NCBI RefSeq assembly: GCF_028728205.1 | Contig: NZ_JAQYUU010000003.1 | Coordinates: 354,039 to 418,038, forward strand | Direction: 5' to 3' | Source of the DNA: Clostridium sp. 'White wine YQ' | Lineage (GTDB): Bacteria; Bacillota; Clostridia; Clostridiales; Clostridiaceae | Length of the DNA stretch: 64,000 nucleotides | Part shown: positions 34,837 to 43,028 of the stretch, piece after piece | How positions within the stretch are numbered: the stretch's first letter is position 1 | Layout of the letters: every line of letters starts with the position of its first letter | The notes under the pieces: model-generated | What the model saw: only the letters and a program-made list of their open reading frames with translations | What the model was told of the DNA's origin: nothing | Database searches by the model: none | Position numbers and translations under genes: made by a program

Positions 34837-34915
34837 GTTTCTTTATTATTGCTTTAAACACATAAAATTAGATAAAATATATAATATATAATCGTAAACA
34901 AGGAGCTGTATAACT

Positions 34916-35791
34916 ATGATAGATTTACATATACACACTACTACATCAGACGGTTCAGATGAACCTAAAGATATTCTTATTAAAGCGCAGCAATTAGGAC
35001 TAAAATATATATCTATTACAGATCACGATTCAATTGGTGCCTATAAAAAATTGAATGATGTTAATATTCATGACTACTATGATGGTAAGCTTATTCCTGG
35101 ATGTGAGTTTTCTGCTGTACATAATGGAAAACCAATTGAGATATTAGGGTATGGTATAGATTTTGAAGTAATAAATTCAACTGGAATTGTTTCTGATGAA
35201 AAATTTTACGATAGAGAAAATTCCTATCTAAATAAAATGAAAGAGATATGCCGAAACCTTAATATTAAATATAGTGAGGATTTATCAATCAACGGAAAAT
35301 ATTTTGCAACTCAGATGCTTCATGCAGATATAAGAAAATATCCTGAAAATGAGAAACTTTTTGATAAGGATATATGGGGAAACCTTAATGCGTTTTATAG
35401 AACTTGCGTGAATAATCCAGAAAGTCCATTTTTTCTGGACCAAATGAAAGATTATATGACAGTACAGGAAGCTGCTACTCTCATAAAAAAAGCAGGGGGA
35501 AAATCATTCCTTGCCCACCTATATGGATATTTTGTAGAAGATCATACTGAATTCTTAAATTCTATAGTGTCCTTAAATGCTCTTGATGGCATAGAATGCT
35601 ACCATTCTCTTCATTCAATTGAAAGAACAAAGTATCTACTTAATTATTGTAATGAACATAATATATATTCATCTGGTGGAAGTGATTATCATGGGAAACT
35701 TAAACCTAATGTTAAGATGGGAGAAAGCATAGCTGATACAAAAATCCCTTATGATATATTAAAGCCATGGCTTCCAAGTAATGTGTTATAA
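34916..35791 (+). CDS. PHP-domain phosphoesterase
   Basis: A 291-residue PHP protein. Motif 1 is DLHIHTTTSDGSD (His5, His7), motif 2 ISITDHDS (Asp, His, Asp), then GCEFSA, LAHLYGY and the final GGSDYHG, all expected metal ligands of the trinuclear site. The length fits the TrpH/RNase AM-like PHP group, which hydrolyses 3',5'-bisphosphates and trims RNA 5' ends. Starts after AAGGAG. Monocistronic. The exact substrate is not set by the sequence. Confidence 0.88.
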   Translation: MIDLHIHTTTSDGSDEPKDILIKAQQLGLKYISITDHDSIGAYKKLNDVNIHDYYDGKLIPGCEFSAVHNGKPIEILGYGIDFEVINSTGIVSDEKFYDRENSYLNKMKEICRNLNIKYSEDLSINGKYFATQMLHADIRKYPENEKLFDKDIWGNLNAFYRTCVNNPESPFFLDQMKDYMTVQEAATLIKKAGGKSFLAHLYGYFVEDHTEFLNSIVSLNALDGIECYHSLHSIERTKYLLNYCNEHNIYSSGGSDYHGKLKPNVKMGESIADTKIPYDILKPWLPSNVL

Positions 35792-35922
35792 CTTTTTATA
35801 TCTATATTTTATGTAATGAGTGTTGATAAAAACTCTCATTTACTTATTTAAATATTAATGTATAATTTATATATAAATAAACAATCTATATTGGAAGTTT
35901 TGTTTTGAAAGGAGATAATTTT

Positions 35923-36237
35923 ATGTCAACATATATGATTACATATTTTTTAAGTGATACTTGTGGATGTGGTCATGACCATGATCACGAGCACGATCAT
36001 GAACATGAGCATATTGAGTCTAGTGAAGATAATATAATTGCAAAAATAAAATCCGTTGGTGCTTGGGCTCATTTTATGCCTGAAGCTTTCCTTGTTAAAA
36101 GTACTTTATCTGCTCAAGAAATATTAGAAGAGCTTAAAGCTGTGGCAAATGCAGGAGATATATTATTCGTAACAAAAACAGATGCTGAATCATGCGCTTG
36201 CCAAAACCAAGCTGTTATTGATTGGATAGCAAAATAG
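35923..36237 (+). CDS. His-rich SinR/Cas2-like small protein
   Basis: A 104-residue protein. MSTYMITYFLSD is a first beta-strand; then CGCG and an insertion of alternating His with Asp/Glu (about residues 14-31) that should bind metal; then IIAKIKSVGAWAHFMPEAFLVKSTLSAQEILEELKAVANAGDILFVTKTD, which matches the pattern of SinR-type small ferredoxin-fold proteins related to Cas2/VapD. No Cas genes are near. A CAC motif lies in the tail. ATG at 35923 has AAAGGAG at 8 nt. Metal-dependent function is inferred from composition only. Confidence 0.6.
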   Translation: MSTYMITYFLSDTCGCGHDHDHEHDHEHEHIESSEDNIIAKIKSVGAWAHFMPEAFLVKSTLSAQEILEELKAVANAGDILFVTKTDAESCACQNQAVIDWIAK

Positions 36238-36247
36238 TTTTAATTTT

Positions 36248-36285
36248 AAAAAGCAATTTGGTTTATTTAATCCAAATTGCTTTTT
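36248..36285 (+). terminator. terminator after the His-rich protein
   Basis: AAAAAGCAATTTGG and its reverse complement with a 10-nt loop, followed by T. Confidence 0.85.
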
Positions 36286-36415
36286 TGATTTCTTTGCTTT
36301 TTAATTTACATAAATAACGTAAGTTTTTAAAATTCTCCTGAGTAACACTAGTAAGAGTGGCTAATATACTATTAATTATGAGGCATATAACTGTATCAAT
36401 ATAAAGGAGTTTTAT

Positions 36416-36991
36416 ATGTATAATAATCAATTCCCATTTTATCCTTGTCACTTGAATCAAGCTACTTACCCTTCCTTCGATGTAGGATGGAGAAAAACGA
36501 CTCAACACTTTGTTGCCTTTAGCGGTACCGTTACAAGGATTGAAGATTTTTATCCAAGTCCAAATGATGCATCAGCAGGTTGTTATAAATTAATGTCACT
36601 AGAGAACATAGACCGAGGTCCAGTAAATTTCACCATATCCCCAGGAACCTACTTCGTAAATCATGAGATTGTTGAGGTAGGTGATGAGGTAACAGGATTT
36701 TATGATGTAAACGCACCAGCCCTTCTTATTTATCCTCCACAATATCCTGCAATTGTCGTTGCCAAAAACACAGATTTTCAAAATGTTACTGTAGACTATT
36801 TTAATGATCAGCTTATAAGCAGTGGGGGAAACTTAAAGCTAAATATTGCTCCAACTACTGAGATAATTCTAACAAATGACCAAACTTTTAATAGATACCC
36901 AGGAAATAGAAATTTAATTGTTGTTTATGGACCTACAACCATGAGCATCCCTGCTCAAACTACTCCATATAAAATCATTGTTCTTTGCTAA
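36416..36991 (+). CDS. conserved clostridial-type protein of unknown function
   Basis: A 191-residue protein with no signal peptide or membrane helix. N-terminus MYNNQFPFYP is aromatic and Pro-rich, followed by a beta-rich body: FSGTVTRIEDFYPSPNDASAGCYKLMSLEN, then ISPGTYFVNHEIVEVGDEVTGFYDVNAPALLIYPPQYPAIV and a C-terminal SIPAQTTPYKIIVLC. The first half reads like an OB-fold strand pattern. I recall similar uncharacterised proteins in clostridia, possibly spore-associated, but cannot name a function. Good AAAGGAG ribosome site. Confidence 0.65.
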   Translation: MYNNQFPFYPCHLNQATYPSFDVGWRKTTQHFVAFSGTVTRIEDFYPSPNDASAGCYKLMSLENIDRGPVNFTISPGTYFVNHEIVEVGDEVTGFYDVNAPALLIYPPQYPAIVVAKNTDFQNVTVDYFNDQLISSGGNLKLNIAPTTEIILTNDQTFNRYPGNRNLIVVYGPTTMSIPAQTTPYKIIVLC

Positions 36992-37054
36992 ATACTACAC
37001 TTCATATAAAGTCTTATTCACCTTTTTTCCATTATAACTTTATATTAAACATGA

Positions 37055-37060
37055 TATAAT
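37055..37060 (+). promoter_or_regulatory. -10 element of the hairpin leader
   Basis: A perfect TATAAT with a weak -35 (TTATAA, 17 nt upstream). Transcription from about 37067 would give a leader of roughly 215 nt in front of the CD3324-family gene. Confidence 0.4.
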
Positions 37061-37095
37061 AAGCATAATCGTAATGTATTAGGGGGTGTTTTTTT

Positions 37096-37188
37096 ATGAA
37101 GGTCAGTGATACATTCAGCTTTAAATCAGTTTGCTCCTTGCAGGGACTACAAAGTCAGCTATGCTTTGTTTGGAGCCTAAGCTGTTAA
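37096..37188 (+). CDS. possible 30-residue leader peptide
   Basis: The ATG at 37096 is preceded by AGGGGGTG at about 7-10 nt and opens 30 codons ending in TAA at 37186. The peptide is rich in Ser, Cys, Leu and Phe, begins MKVSDTFSFK and ends FVWSLSC. The frame lies almost wholly inside the long hairpin at 37112-37200, so translation and folding would exclude each other. No family recognised; could be chance. Confidence 0.35.
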   Translation: MKVSDTFSFKSVCSLQGLQSQLCFVWSLSC

Positions 37189-37200
37189 ATTAGCTGAAAT
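37112..37200 (+). ncRNA. long structured leader hairpin upstream of CD3324-family gene
   Basis: The outer arms CATTCAGCT and AGCTGAAATG, then TTAAATCAG against CTGTTAAA, then TTTGCTCC against GGAGCCTAA pair in register, and an inner ACAAAG/CTTTGT stem caps the structure. It matches no riboswitch class I know. It could be a cis-regulatory RNA or a miniature inverted-repeat element. Confidence 0.45.
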
Positions 37201-37283
37201 GCGTACATGTTTTAGGTTCTGTAACACATAGCTCTTTTGTATTCTTTGCTTTAATACTTTAATAAAAGTGGAGGAGTAAGGAA

Positions 37284-37562
37284 ATGAAATATGCAAAGGC
37301 ACAAGATGTGTTACCAATGGAAATTATTGAAATAATACAAAAATATGTAGATGGAAAATATCTTTATGTACCCAGAAAAGATGAAAATCATAAATCTTGG
37401 GGAGAAAAGAGTGGAATAAAGAATGATCTTAAGGTAAGAAATAACGAGATTTATAAAAAGTATGTTGGTGGGGCTACTATCAATGAACTCACTCAAGAGT
37501 ATTACCTGTCAGAGAAAAGTATAAGAAGAATAATAAGACAAGAGAAACATATATGCTCATAA
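37284..37562 (+). CDS. CD3324 family protein (Mor-like HTH)
   Basis: A 92-residue protein. MKYAKAQDVLPMEIIEIIQKYVDGKYLYVPRK and WGEKSG followed by RNNEIYKKYVGGATINELTQEYYLSEKSIRRIIRQ are the family's conserved parts. The C-terminal half is a helix-turn-helix of the Mor/response-regulator type, so DNA binding is likely. Starts 8 nt after GGAGG. It lies between two long inverted repeats. Target genes unknown; the FusB-like gene downstream has its own attenuator-like leader. Confidence 0.8.
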   Translation: MKYAKAQDVLPMEIIEIIQKYVDGKYLYVPRKDENHKSWGEKSGIKNDLKVRNNEIYKKYVGGATINELTQEYYLSEKSIRRIIRQEKHICS

Positions 37563-37585
37563 TCAATACAGAACTATTTATTAGA

Positions 37586-37615
37586 TTGAAGGCTTGTTTT
37601 AACTCATGTTATGAT
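37586..37615 (+). promoter_or_regulatory. probable promoter of the FusB-like leader, within an 86-bp imperfect palindrome
   Basis: TTGAAG at 37586-37591 and TATGAT at 37610-37615 with an 18-nt spacer. The promoter lies in the left arm of an imperfect palindrome spanning 37585-37670 (CTTGTTTTAA / TTAAAACAAG and GATTTCATTG / CAATGAAAGT). Confidence 0.45.
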
Positions 37616-37632
37616 TTCATTGTGGAGATCCA

Positions 37633-37713
37633 ATGAAAGTTATAACTTATAATTTAAAACAAGATTCAATAGAAAATGTTTATGAATATATCGTGTGTTT
37701 TAGATTAGGATGA
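37633..37713 (+). CDS. 26-residue leader peptide of the FusB-like gene
   Basis: ATG at 37633, with GTGGAG 5-6 nt upstream, opens 26 codons (MKVITYNLKQDS... to ...VCFRLG) closed by TGA at 37711-37713. The stop codon falls inside the first arm of the terminator hairpin at 37709-37750. A translated peptide ending in a terminator ahead of a translation-linked resistance gene is the classic layout of ribosome-mediated attenuation. Confidence 0.5.
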   Translation: MKVITYNLKQDSIENVYEYIVCFRLG

Positions 37714-37750
37714 TTATTGTTACTTTCAATTGGAGTAATAGTGATCATCT
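37709..37750 (+). terminator. attenuator-like terminator before the FusB-like gene
   Basis: GGATGATTATTGTTACT and AGTAATAGTGATCATC pair over 16-17 bp with two G-U pairs and a short loop, followed by TTTTATTTT. It stands about 100 nt before the FusB-like start codon, with no complete gene immediately upstream other than the leader peptide. Confidence 0.7.
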
Positions 37751-37851
37751 TTTATTTTGTAGATTAATTGAATAATGAACTTGGTAGTAAAATCATTTTT
37801 ACTTACGTTAACAATGAGAATAGCAATAATTAGAATAGAGGTGCTAGATTT

Positions 37852-38511
37852 ATGAATACTTTTATAAAAAAACATGAATTTAATTATATAAGAAAGCTTT
37901 TACTTGACTTAAAAAATGCTTTTATAGGATGCGTAGATAAGGATATTATTGAAGCTTCAAAGGCATATACACAAGATAAGATATTAAATGTATTCGAAAA
38001 CTTATCCGAGGGAGAAAAAGAGTTACTTGATATTAGTAAACTAACTAAAATACATCACTTTGATAGCTATATAGAAGAACTTAATGAATATGTTTATGGA
38101 TTACCTGATATCACAAATGCACAACTTAGTAGATTGTTTAAAAAAGAAAAGAAGTTTAAACTACCAACTCAAGATGAACAAGTCTCTAAGAAAGTATATT
38201 TAGGATGGATTGATAACTCAATTAGAAAGTTATTTGTAGCCTATAACATTAATGGTAATCTTATTGGTATGGCATGTAGGATTTCAAATCCTGATGCAAA
38301 TAACTCTCATAGGTGTGTTCTCTGCAATCGTGTGGGTAAGGAAAATGAAGTAGCTTTCGTTTCACCTATTTGTAAAACAACTAGTACTGCAGAAGGTGCT
38401 TATAGATCAATCGGCTTTGATTTATGTTTAGATAGTAAAGAGTGTAATGAAAGAATTGTATCAACCGAAAAGCTTGAAGAAATCTTAAAGAATGTTAACA
38501 ATATAAAATGA
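37852..38511 (+). CDS. FusB/FusC-like elongation factor G-binding protein
   Basis: A 219-residue protein, close to the usual length of about 213 for FusB. The helical N-terminal domain (about 1-140) opens FIKKHEFNYIRKLLLDLKNAF. The C-terminal treble-clef zinc domain has CVLCNRVG (Cys155, Cys158) and LCLDSKEC (Cys192, Cys198), with AFVSPICK between. FusB proteins bind EF-G and free it from fusidic-acid-stalled ribosomes; distant homologues in Firmicutes do not all give resistance. GAGGTG ribosome site. The upstream leader and terminator suggest induction by ribosome stalling. Confidence 0.85.
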   Translation: MNTFIKKHEFNYIRKLLLDLKNAFIGCVDKDIIEASKAYTQDKILNVFENLSEGEKELLDISKLTKIHHFDSYIEELNEYVYGLPDITNAQLSRLFKKEKKFKLPTQDEQVSKKVYLGWIDNSIRKLFVAYNINGNLIGMACRISNPDANNSHRCVLCNRVGKENEVAFVSPICKTTSTAEGAYRSIGFDLCLDSKECNERIVSTEKLEEILKNVNNIK

Positions 38512-38582
38512 TAGTTACTTACATTATTAAAACCAACTCTACATATGAAAATTTAAAGAAATTAATTTAATTGAGATTTCCT

Positions 38583-38613
38583 GGTCTAAAGCATACTTTA
38601 TAAGCTTTAGACC
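38583..38613 (+). terminator. terminator of the FusB-like gene
   Basis: GGTCTAAAGC and GCTTTAGACC form a perfect 10-bp stem with an 11-nt loop and a T-containing tail. Confidence 0.75.
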
Positions 38614-38707
38614 TTATTCCTTTAATACGGATTTTTTAAAAAATATAGTCCTATATTAAGATTAAATTACTTGTTATTAATATAAACCATGATAGCCTAT
38701 AGAAAAA

Positions 38708-38728
38708 GCACCAATCAAAGATTAGTGC
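38708..38728 (-). terminator. terminator of hcp
   Basis: GCACcAATC and GATTaGTGC form a stem with a 3-nt loop. The minus-strand side continues with five T. Confidence 0.75.
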
Positions 38729-38753
38729 CTCATTCCAAAATAAAATATTAACT

Positions 38754-40406
38754 TTAGTTAGCTTGTCCTAGTGAATTCTTTAAATCTTCTTCCGGTGTAC
38801 CTATTGGTGTTATATTAAACGTATCAACTAGATATTGTAATACATTCGGAGATAAAAATGCTGGCAGACTTGGTCCTAAATACATTCCTTTTATTCCAAG
38901 TGACAACAATGCTAATAAGTCAGCAACAGCTTTTTGTTCATACCAAGAAAGCACAATTGTTAATGGTAATGAATTCACATCTGTTTCAAACGCATCGGCT
39001 AGTGCTGTAGCTATTCTAACTGCAGAATAAGCATCATTACATTGTCCTACATCTAATAATCTAGGTAATCCAGCTACTGTTCCAAAATCCAATTTATTGA
39101 ATCTGTACTTACCACATGCTAAGGTAAGAATTACACAATCCTCTGGAACCATTTTAGCAAAATCTGTATAATAATTTCTACCTGGTTTTGCTCCATCACA
39201 ACCACCTATCAAGAAGAAGTGTCTTATTTTTCCTTCCTTAACTGCATTAATTATAGTTTCTGCATGGGATAATGTTGCGTTATGTCCAAATCCCACTAAT
39301 ATTTCTTTCTCTTCTTCCGCTTCTTTAAATCCCCCTAGTTCTAATGACTTATTTATTATCTCACTAAAATCTTTAGTTCCATCTTCAGAAATTCCAATAT
39401 ATTTTACGCCGTCCCAACCTACAACGCTTGTTGTAAATATCCTGTCTTTATATGTTTCTTTTGGTCTCATTAAACAATTAGTAGTCATCAAAATACAGCC
39501 TGGTATTCCATCAAATTCCTTTTGTTGATTTTGCCAAGCAGAACCAAAGTTGCCTACTAAATGTTCATATTTTTTTAATTCTGGATATCCATGAGCTGGT
39601 AGCATTTCTCCATGAGTATAAATGTTAATTCCTTTACCTTCTGTTTGCTCTAATAACATTTGTAAATCTCTTAAGTCATGACCAGATACTATAATAAATG
39701 GACCTTTTTTAATGTTAACATTTACTTCGTGTGGTGATGGATCTTTGTATTTAGTAGTATTAGCTTTATCTAAGGTTTGCATCACTTGCACACTCATATC
39801 TCCAACTCTCATAGTCATACTTATCATATCCTCAAGAGTTAAATTATCATTTGTGGTAGCTTCAAGACCTAAGAAATAAATATTATCTACTTGTTCATTA
39901 TTATATCCGATAAATCTTGCTTGATGTCCATAAGCACTTACCCCTTTTAATCCATATAATATAGTAGATCTAAGGGAGCGAATATCTTCATTAAGATTCT
40001 GATTATACATAATACCTGCTTTTACTGAATCCTTTAGCATTTCTTCTTTGGTATCACTTAGATTATATGTAGCTGCATCTGGATACTTTCCTTCTGGCGC
40101 TTGCTCTCTTAGCTCTTCTTTTATTTTTTGCGATTCCTTTAGCAGCCTTACATGAACTTCAGGATCAAAATTTACATTTGTTAATGTTGTAAATAACCCA
40201 TTCTCTACAAACTTAACTATTTCTTTATCAATAACTTTTCCTTCTTCAATTAAAGGCTTTGCATAACAAGAAATGCCCTTTAATTGATATATCAATAAGT
40301 CCTGTAAGTTTGCAATCTCTGGTGTTTTTCCACAAACACCTCCCTTAGTACAGCCCTTTCCCCCAGCAGTTTGTTCACACTGATAACAAAACATTGCATT
40401 TTCCAT
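38754..40406 (-). CDS. hcp: hybrid-cluster protein (hydroxylamine reductase / NO reductase)
   Basis: A 550-residue Hcp. The N-terminal CYQC...C...C motif (Cys7, Cys10, Cys19, Cys25) binds the [4Fe-4S] cluster. The hybrid-cluster ligands appear in the central and C-terminal parts, e.g. VSGHDLRDLQ, NCLMRPKETYKDR, FLIGGCDGAKPGRNYY, LACGKYRFN and DVGQCNDAYSA. GAGGAGG is 7 nt from the ATG at 40406, so the ATG at 40412 is less likely. It reduces NO or hydroxylamine in anaerobes under nitrosative stress. The Hcr reductase partner is not adjacent. Confidence 0.97.
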   Translation of the reverse strand: MENAMFCYQCEQTAGGKGCTKGGVCGKTPEIANLQDLLIYQLKGISCYAKPLIEEGKVIDKEIVKFVENGLFTTLTNVNFDPEVHVRLLKESQKIKEELREQAPEGKYPDAATYNLSDTKEEMLKDSVKAGIMYNQNLNEDIRSLRSTILYGLKGVSAYGHQARFIGYNNEQVDNIYFLGLEATTNDNLTLEDMISMTMRVGDMSVQVMQTLDKANTTKYKDPSPHEVNVNIKKGPFIIVSGHDLRDLQMLLEQTEGKGINIYTHGEMLPAHGYPELKKYEHLVGNFGSAWQNQQKEFDGIPGCILMTTNCLMRPKETYKDRIFTTSVVGWDGVKYIGISEDGTKDFSEIINKSLELGGFKEAEEEKEILVGFGHNATLSHAETIINAVKEGKIRHFFLIGGCDGAKPGRNYYTDFAKMVPEDCVILTLACGKYRFNKLDFGTVAGLPRLLDVGQCNDAYSAVRIATALADAFETDVNSLPLTIVLSWYEQKAVADLLALLSLGIKGMYLGPSLPAFLSPNVLQYLVDTFNITPIGTPEEDLKNSLGQAN

Positions 40407-40562
40407 ATACATTCCTCCTCATAATAAATTTAAAATTAAAGTAGTGTTACCTACATTAATACCCCCTACTTGACTCTAATTATAACTTTTTATTATGTAT
40501 CTATGTTTTCTGAAAAATTCAGTCGTAGCTATTCTAATATCTTAAATAAAATATACTCTTTT

Positions 40563-40958
40563 TTATTTCTTTAATAAGTCCCTAATTTCCCTAAGTAATA
40601 ATACTTCATCGGATGGCTTTGGTTCTGTTTCAACAACTTCAACTTTCTTCTCTCTTTTTAATTTATTTATTAATTTTATAAACAAGAAAATTGAAAATGA
40701 AATAATTAAGAAATCAATAACATTTTGAATAAAATTTCCATAATTAAGAGCTACTTCAGGTATATCGCCATGAGCTTCTTTAAAGACAATTTTTAAATAT
40801 GTAAAGTTAACTCCGCCTGTTAATGCACCAACTAATGGCATAATTATATCGTTTACCATAGAAGTAACTATCTTACCAAAAGCACCACCAATAACAACAC
40901 CAACAGCCAAATCTACTACATTGCCTTTCACTGCAAATTCTTTAAATTCCTTTAGCAT
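40563..40958 (-). CDS. mscL: large-conductance mechanosensitive channel MscL
   Basis: A 131-residue Msc[41 protein letters not shown] is the N-terminal amphipathic helix and TM1 gate. [27 protein letters not shown] is TM2, followed by the charged C-terminal bundle ending [12 protein letters not shown]. It opens as a pentamer to release solutes on hypo-osmotic shock. Starts after GGGGGT. Monocistronic. The 300 bp upstream hold no other gene, only AT-rich sequence and the converging terminator at 41188. Confidence 0.97.
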   Translation of the reverse strand: MLKEFKEFAVKGNVVDLAVGVVIGGAFGKIVTSMVNDIIMPLVGALTGGVNFTYLKIVFKEAHGDIPEVALNYGNFIQNVIDFLIISFSIFLFIKLINKLKREKKVEVVETEPKPSDEVLLLREIRDLLKK

Positions 40959-41187
40959 ATTAAAACCCCCTCTAAAAAAATTTATTATTTAATAGCTTGT
41001 ACAATAAGTTACTACTTACTTAAGCTAAAAGCATCATATTTCTTTAATTATAGCATATTTTGTAAAAATATAGCTATTTATGTTTTCAACTTTTCCTATT
41101 TATTGTTAAAAATATGTGACTAACTTTTTGTGGGAATATCATTATCTTGAGCCTTACATAGTATTTTTCACTTTGAAGTTATAAGTA

Positions 41188-41225
41188 AATCAAGGACATA
41201 ACTCATCATGGTATGTCCTTGATTT
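41188..41225 (-). terminator. terminator of the SDR gene
   Basis: AAATCAAGGACATA and TATGTCCTTGATTT form a perfect stem of 13-14 bp with an 11-nt loop. Confidence 0.8.
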
Positions 41226-41257
41226 ATATTAATAATATTGATTAATCTGTTATATTC

Positions 41258-42232
41258 TTAATCTAAGTTTAATATGGTTTCAGTTTTCTTTAATTTTGTC
41301 AATTCAATACTTGTCCTCCATAAATCTTTCCTATTTTCTTTGTTATAAGAAAGCTCCGAAGATTTTATTACCCTTGTACCATCAAAATACTTACCAGTAG
41401 TTTCTTTAAGTTCAGTATTAATTATAAGTGATGCTAAATCTTTACCTGATATATCAGCACTTTTAATATTTGAATGGAATAAAGCAAGCGCAGGAAGAAT
41501 ATGTTTACTTAAAAATCTCATGAAAGGAGGGAATGTACGTGAAAACCCTGTGCCTGGCATCTGCCCAGGATTAAAAGCATTTACTGTAATATTTTTATTA
41601 GTTTGTTCTTTAATTCTTTCAGCTAACTCGTAAGTACAGTATATATTACACAATTTTGAATTAGAGTATCGACGTTGGCCAACAGTAAGCATATTTTCAT
41701 CTTGACTCATTTCCTTAGGATAGGCTAATAATCTAGCATTTTCATATACAGGTGTAGCTACTATTGTCTTTTGTGCTGGGTCATGAGTTCCACTGCTAAC
41801 GAAAACTATTCTACCATCGTCGGAAATCTTTTCTAGCAGCATATTAGCTAGTAGAAAATGTCCAAGATGATTAGTACCAAAGGTACTTTCAAACCCATCT
41901 TTAGTATAATACGTTTTATCAACCATAATTAATCCTGCATTGCAGACTAAAGCATATAGTGGCGGATATTCTGAATTTGAAAAATTACTTACAAAATTTC
42001 TTACAGCCTCTAAGGATGAAAGGTCAAGTTCCAAAGAAGTTATGTTGTTATTGCTTGTTTCTTTAATTAGTGCACTTACTGCTTCCCTTGCCTTATCTGC
42101 ATTACGGCAAGCAAGTATAACATGATAGTTTTTATTAGCCTTAGCAATGTTTCTAGCACATGCAAAACCTAATCCTGAGTTTCCACCAGTTATAATAATA
42201 GTTTTTTTATTTGAATTCATTTCAGCTAACAT
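41258..42232 (-). CDS. short-chain dehydrogenase/reductase (protochlorophyllide-reductase-like)
   Basis: A 324-residue SDR. TGGNSGLGFACARNIAK is the Rossmann nucleotide motif, LVCNAG the NAG motif, and FVSSGTHD with RRYSNSKLCN gives the Ser/Tyr-x-x-x-Lys catalytic site. The length and HLGHFLLANMLL segment place it with retinol dehydrogenase/protochlorophyllide reductase-like proteins. It is divergent from a TetR regulator with two perfect operator palindromes between. Substrate unknown; a carbonyl compound sensed by the TetR protein is likely. Confidence 0.88.
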   Translation of the reverse strand: MLAEMNSNKKTIIITGGNSGLGFACARNIAKANKNYHVILACRNADKAREAVSALIKETSNNNITSLELDLSSLEAVRNFVSNFSNSEYPPLYALVCNAGLIMVDKTYYTKDGFESTFGTNHLGHFLLANMLLEKISDDGRIVFVSSGTHDPAQKTIVATPVYENARLLAYPKEMSQDENMLTVGQRRYSNSKLCNIYCTYELAERIKEQTNKNITVNAFNPGQMPGTGFSRTFPPFMRFLSKHILPALALFHSNIKSADISGKDLASLIINTELKETTGKYFDGTRVIKSSELSYNKENRKDLWRTSIELTKLKKTETILNLD

Positions 42233-42275
42233 AATTACACTCCTTTTCTAAAAATAAAGCCTAATGTATTTCTCA

Positions 42276-42288
42276 TTGACACTGTCAA
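42276..42288. promoter_or_regulatory. TetR operator, SDR side
   Basis: TTGACAcTGTCAA is a perfect palindrome. Its right arm reads TTGACA on the minus strand and may double as the -35 of the SDR promoter. Confidence 0.75.
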
Positions 42289-42313
42289 CTTAAATTTATT
42301 ATAGTCCGCCACG

Positions 42314-42342
42314 TTGACAGTGTCAATACAGTGTTTTAAAAT
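42314..42342 (+). promoter_or_regulatory. tetR promoter with embedded operator
   Basis: TTGACA (42314-42319), 17 nt, TAAAAT (42337-42342). The -35 is part of the perfect palindrome TTGACAgTGTCAA at 42314-42326, the second copy of the site at 42276, so bound repressor would block polymerase directly. Confidence 0.75.
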
Positions 42343-42375
42343 TAATTATAAATATATTTGTAGAAGAGGAGTACT

Positions 42376-42951
42376 ATGAAGAGCAGTAATGATACAAAAC
42401 AAAAGCTGATTGATGTTACAAGACAAATGATTGATACAAATGGTGTTGATTCAGTTAGTATGCGTGACCTTGGAAAGGAAACGAATTTGTCTAGAAGTGC
42501 AGTTTATGTATATTTCAAAAATAAAGACGATTTACTTGCAGCTATTGTGACTGAAGATTTTGAAACACTAAAAAGTCGCATTTGTAAATTGATTGGAGAA
42601 ATAAAGGATCCTAGAAAACTTGTTTATGAAGTTTTATATACTTTTTATGATTTTGGAATAAATAATAAGGAGCATTATAAATTGATGTTCCTCAAACAAT
42701 GGGATAAAGAACAATATGATAACCTACACATTGCAGCCATTGAAGTATTTGGAATGTTCTATCAGTGTTTAGAAAAACCTCATGAGCAAAGATACACTGT
42801 TAGTAAATCACCGAAACAATTAACAGCAATGGTTTCTTCATTTATACTGGGTCTTGTTGAACTTAATTCTACTGGACACCTAGAACCTGAAAAAGGATTA
42901 GATGATCCAACTAGTTTAATTGATTCATTTGTAGACTTGATTTTTGTTTAA
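42376..42951 (+). CDS. TetR/AcrR family regulator of the SDR gene
   Basis: A 191-residue regulator. TRQMIDTNGVDSVSMRDLGKETNLSRSAVYVYFKNKDDLLAAIV is the TetR HTH. The C-terminal half is of the TetR_C_13-like type with LMFLKQWDK. Starts 8 nt after AGAGGAG. Divergent from the SDR gene through two identical-core palindromes. Confidence 0.9.
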   Translation: MKSSNDTKQKLIDVTRQMIDTNGVDSVSMRDLGKETNLSRSAVYVYFKNKDDLLAAIVTEDFETLKSRICKLIGEIKDPRKLVYEVLYTFYDFGINNKEHYKLMFLKQWDKEQYDNLHIAAIEVFGMFYQCLEKPHEQRYTVSKSPKQLTAMVSSFILGLVELNSTGHLEPEKGLDDPTSLIDSFVDLIFV

Positions 42952-42971
42952 GTTGCTAATCACTATACAAA

Positions 42972-43013
42972 AAACACTGATTCTTTTGTATTTTACATAT
43001 AGAATCAGTGTTT
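42972..43013. terminator. bidirectional terminator
   Basis: AAACACTGATTCT and AGAATCAGTGTTT form a perfect 13-bp stem with a 16-nt loop between converging genes. Confidence 0.85.
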
Positions 43014-43028
43014 CTTCATTTTTAATCA

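Noticed and set aside
37181..37200. The GCCTAA...TTAGC arms as an integron attC site
   Set aside because: The core sites GTTRRRY/RYYYAAC are not both present and no integrase gene is nearby; an RNA hairpin explains the symmetry better.
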